NCBI GenBank assembly: GCA_025356915.1
Contig: JANXQG010000147.1
Coordinates: forward strand, 1 to 8,788
Source: Planctomycetota bacterium
GTDB lineage: Bacteria; Planctomycetota; Planctomycetia; Pirellulales; Thermoguttaceae
Direction: 5' to 3'
DNA length: 8,788 bases
Shown: positions 7,501-8,788 of the stretch, piece by piece
Layout: every line of letters starts with the position of its first letter
Position numbering within the stretch: the first letter of the stretch is position 1
Program-made: the position numbers and the translations under genes
The notes under the pieces: model-generated
What the model was told of the DNA's origin: nothing
Seen by the model: only the letters and a program-made list of their open reading frames with translations
The model's database searches: none

Positions 7501-8788
7501 CGACGCGGGCCGTGTATTCCGCTTCCACGTTCACATTGCAACCGAGAATCGCTTGGTGCCAACGAATTCCGTAGGTGGCGAGGCGGATACCCCGGTTTCG
7601 CGCTTGGAATGCCTTGCAGATCGACGGTTTTTTTGTCGCCCATGCCTCAAAATTGTCCTTCTGTTGCTGAAACTGGCGTCTCGCCTGGTTCAAACGAACG
7701 ATGGGATCCTCACCCGAATCCGCATCGCCGACCGTGTTGGGAAGATGTTTTAATACCGCGATGACTTTTGAGTTCAAGTCCGCTTTCCGATTGGCATGGA
7801 CGGTGCCGGATCGCAAACGGAATTCATAGTCCAAGAGGACATTTTCATATTCGCGCCAGAGATGAGGGGCATAATCGACGATTGTCCAGCCGGAGGGAGT
7901 GCCACGATCCAGTTCGTCTCGTTGTTCCCATGCCATTTGCAGCAAATCATCGACGTCCGACGGCTCGGGCGATGTGGCAGGTTGGGCGCGGCCCACGGTG
8001 TGGCGGAGATGAAGGCCGGGCGGAACTTCACGCACCAGCCCCTTGCCAGCGCGATAAAGGCAAGGAGTTTGGCTCTCCAGGCCGCCACGATTCCTCTGGA
8101 CCCAATCGCCCACTCCGCGAAGGACAAAATCGTACAGTTCGTCAAGGTCGACGATGCCGTCATGGCGGGGAAGATTCCCCCCCTCGCCTTCGCGGACGGC
8201 AATGTCCGCTTCGCCCCGCAGCCCTTCCGTAACAAAATAGCCGAACGCGCAGCGGCGGGCCGACTCGGAGAAATGCTCCACTTCGAGCGACTGCGAGTTG
8301 GTCAGCACCCACAGCGCATCGTCATCGATCTTCCTGACTTCCTCTTCCACGAGGACCGGAAACTCGTTGATCATCATTCCCGCGCGGGGGTCGGAGATCG
8401 CGTAAGAAACGTCCAGAATCAGCAGTTTGAGCGGGGCCTGGCGTTTCTTCACTTCGGCAAGCAACTCGCGCAAGGAATAACGCCCGGCGACAGGGCCGCC
8501 TTGGGACCGTGTGGAAACTCGTTCGTAGCCGCTGCACAAGAGCCATGCCGTACCGTCGGGGTCCGACACGCCGCGTGCAGCAAGGTAGACTACCATCGCG
8601 TCTTTTCGATGACCACCTTCTCCTGTATTCTCTCCCCAAAAATTGAAAATCGTGTCGGAGCGGTCGCGATCTTCTTTTCGGACATCCGTTCCTGGCTCCA
8701 GGCTGGCAAACGCCTCCGCGTCCTCGTCGCAAAACGGAATAGGGGTGGTTTTTTCGTAAATAATGCGGAGGGCCGCGAGTTGCGCCTC
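4550..8788 (-). CDS. Giant pseudo-caspase-domain protein with beta-rich C-terminus (5' end beyond right edge)
   Basis: The frame is open from the right edge to TAG at 4550-4552, giving 1412 visible residues numbered here from the edge. ATG 8596 is not taken as start because the frame and the caspase-like sequence continue upstream of it. Residues 1-250 resemble the caspase (C14) fold: PIPFCDEDAEAF, VVYLAARGVSDPDG (66-79), KLLILDVSYAISDPRAG (121-137), INEFPVL and FGYFVTEGL (182-190). The catalytic His of the usual YLSGHG is Arg72 and the Cys of the usual DACHSG is Ser128, so protease activity is unlikely. About residues 270-650 are mostly helical and charged. A proline hinge (IPPPTLGPPPSP) near 655 leads to a long beta-rich region with a PADKTAEKPAAKPA linker near 895. 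After a second Lys/Pro/Ala linker (about 1303-1325), a carboxypeptidase-regulatory-like beta-sandwich ends the protein (GRIVGVVVFKND, then DIDDNGRFEFDDVLHGRHVLSAE). No membrane helix is seen; an N-terminal anchor may lie outside the window. The role is unknown; a scaffold or signalling function is inferred. Confidence 0.85.
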   Translation of the reverse strand, partial: EAQLAALRIIYEKTTPIPFCDEDAEAFASLEPGTDVRKEDRDRSDTIFNFWGENTGEGGHRKDAMVVYLAARGVSDPDGTAWLLCSGYERVSTRSQGGPVAGRYSLRELLAEVKKRQAPLKLLILDVSYAISDPRAGMMINEFPVLVEEEVRKIDDDALWVLTNSQSLEVEHFSESARRCAFGYFVTEGLRGEADIAVREGEGGNLPRHDGIVDLDELYDFVLRGVGDWVQRNRGGLESQTPCLYRAGKGLVREVPPGLHLRHTVGRAQPATSPEPSDVDDLLQMAWEQRDELDRGTPSGWTIVDYAPHLWREYENVLLDYEFRLRSGTVHANRKADLNSKVIAVLKHLPNTVGDADSGEDPIVRLNQARRQFQQQKDNFEAWATKKPSICKAFQARNRGIRLATYGIRWHQAILGCNVNVEAEYTARVGQLRKLLVSLQTLSPELHKLMVGSGKADVNLGQMRKLDELTNEVNKHVNELYEAWHIEAAELAKASLPIRGRAARIEAILAVPVLGTRDRIALLKMRRTLDVPLVVPEKLPSRESPRTTFAPTPQFIARIAVQAELEQAAVLLAVPTANLDLRQFKNANAETLRGNCKEFGKRLLDLQASLHEELSREAARAKVLLETGRADPQSVAAVDRALRWADARDIKYLNFIPPPTLGPPPSPTVAVHLVQKNSKKENPFEAVRSYKVKVSVTGGNAAQAELCWDCDNSKLASALEVRSSTGQEHLLSPGVMEKIPLVDNSGEVDLIVNFQKAVGPLDSILRVKASSVGQTGEGSMKLHVSAPDVVRLIASDAAGNELDQAPGAQKAIQLRPFPNRETAFLLKVKNESESEKELSIEFVAPREWRSSENWDRNVLNERHELADGIIRVFDRISLKIPVGETLPIPFAETPPADKTAEKPAAKPATAVTAPSGENVTNGFAVLIRDRGDKSKYWVQRIEFKPWKPSDFLEAAFDYNEGRQELHVELKARDNASFPLDTAKNPIQVRFATNPRSGLGNGAIESRMQNVDFRSRIARDISNKGLRFFFDVDGYPHALQFISPDWSNQPGRIVPDDTLELKITSPKPEAALDASPDKQPVKVLLNFEIYARTDFLHHSEENLKDRIELRTFDEKGRDVPPWTKEQPKVLYTRQQEITLRGVRANGELKVSTRVGKFEVPLELALPKQKVRIDVSAYTSYSPDFGEQRKSPWVASVPIILDEPPNIRSVTLTNKIETGQGLPVELMVKSLSSITQFDCGLEDPDKPDEFAQEPKKVKVNQGKQDTWSAKIPTEKLAAGEHKLSLLFRAKNAVGETILKRTPFVVVADPATQRTASKTDKKPAAPKKGRIVGVVVFKNDTNVKCASGKVRLDDVNNTGGGRPADIDDNGRFEFDDVLHGRHVLSAEGGKGGVKGRGTLEVELDDSTGSQIILVE

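Noticed and set aside
4550..8596. Giant gene beginning at ATG 8596
   Set aside because: The frame stays open for 64 more codons to the right edge, and these codons encode caspase-fold-like sequence (PIPFCDEDAEAF) just before the YLAARG strand, so 8596 would cut the domain.

Overview
The window looks like chromosomal DNA from a planctomycete, probably Pirellulales-like; this is inferred from gene content, with no marker gene present. Coding DNA is moderately GC-rich. Most genes have weak or no visible Shine-Dalgarno sequence. A very long caspase-fold protein fused to helical and beta-sandwich regions is a typical planctomycete product. The flippase and acetyltransferase also read like planctomycete exopolysaccharide genes.

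Layout. Positions 1-696 (minus) hold most of a WecG/TagA/CpsF-family glycosyltransferase that runs off the left edge. A 300-bp divergent intergenic region with small GTTG/CAAC inverted repeats separates it from two co-directional plus-strand genes: a Wzx/MATE-like polysaccharide flippase (997-2562) and, 35 bp later, a CelD/BioF2-type GNAT acyltransferase (2598-3734). Together these three suggest an exopolysaccharide locus: one enzyme adds a sugar to a lipid carrier, one protein flips the lipid-linked glycan, and one enzyme probably acylates the glycan.

Positions 3735-4137 form a 403-bp non-coding gap. It contains a triple 9-nt tandem repeat, a possible gene relic on the minus strand, a pair of 11-bp direct repeats and a good sigma70-type promoter. 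That promoter drives a small type II toxin-antitoxin module: an intact antitoxin of the addiction-module (PF09720-like) family with a TTG start and strong SD (4138-4350), overlapped by a RelE/ParE toxin gene (4340-4507) that keeps only its first ~41 family-like residues. The toxin appears broken, leaving a probable orphan antitoxin.

The right half (4550-8788, minus) is one uninterrupted reading frame of 1412 visible codons that continues beyond the right edge. Its N-terminal part is a caspase-like domain in which both catalytic positions are substituted (His to Arg, Cys to Ser). It is followed by a long helical region, a proline hinge, a large beta-rich region and a C-terminal carboxypeptidase-regulatory-like beta-sandwich. 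This pseudo-caspase giant protein and the decayed toxin-antitoxin pair are the most notable items. No RNA gene, CRISPR array, transposase or integration site was seen.
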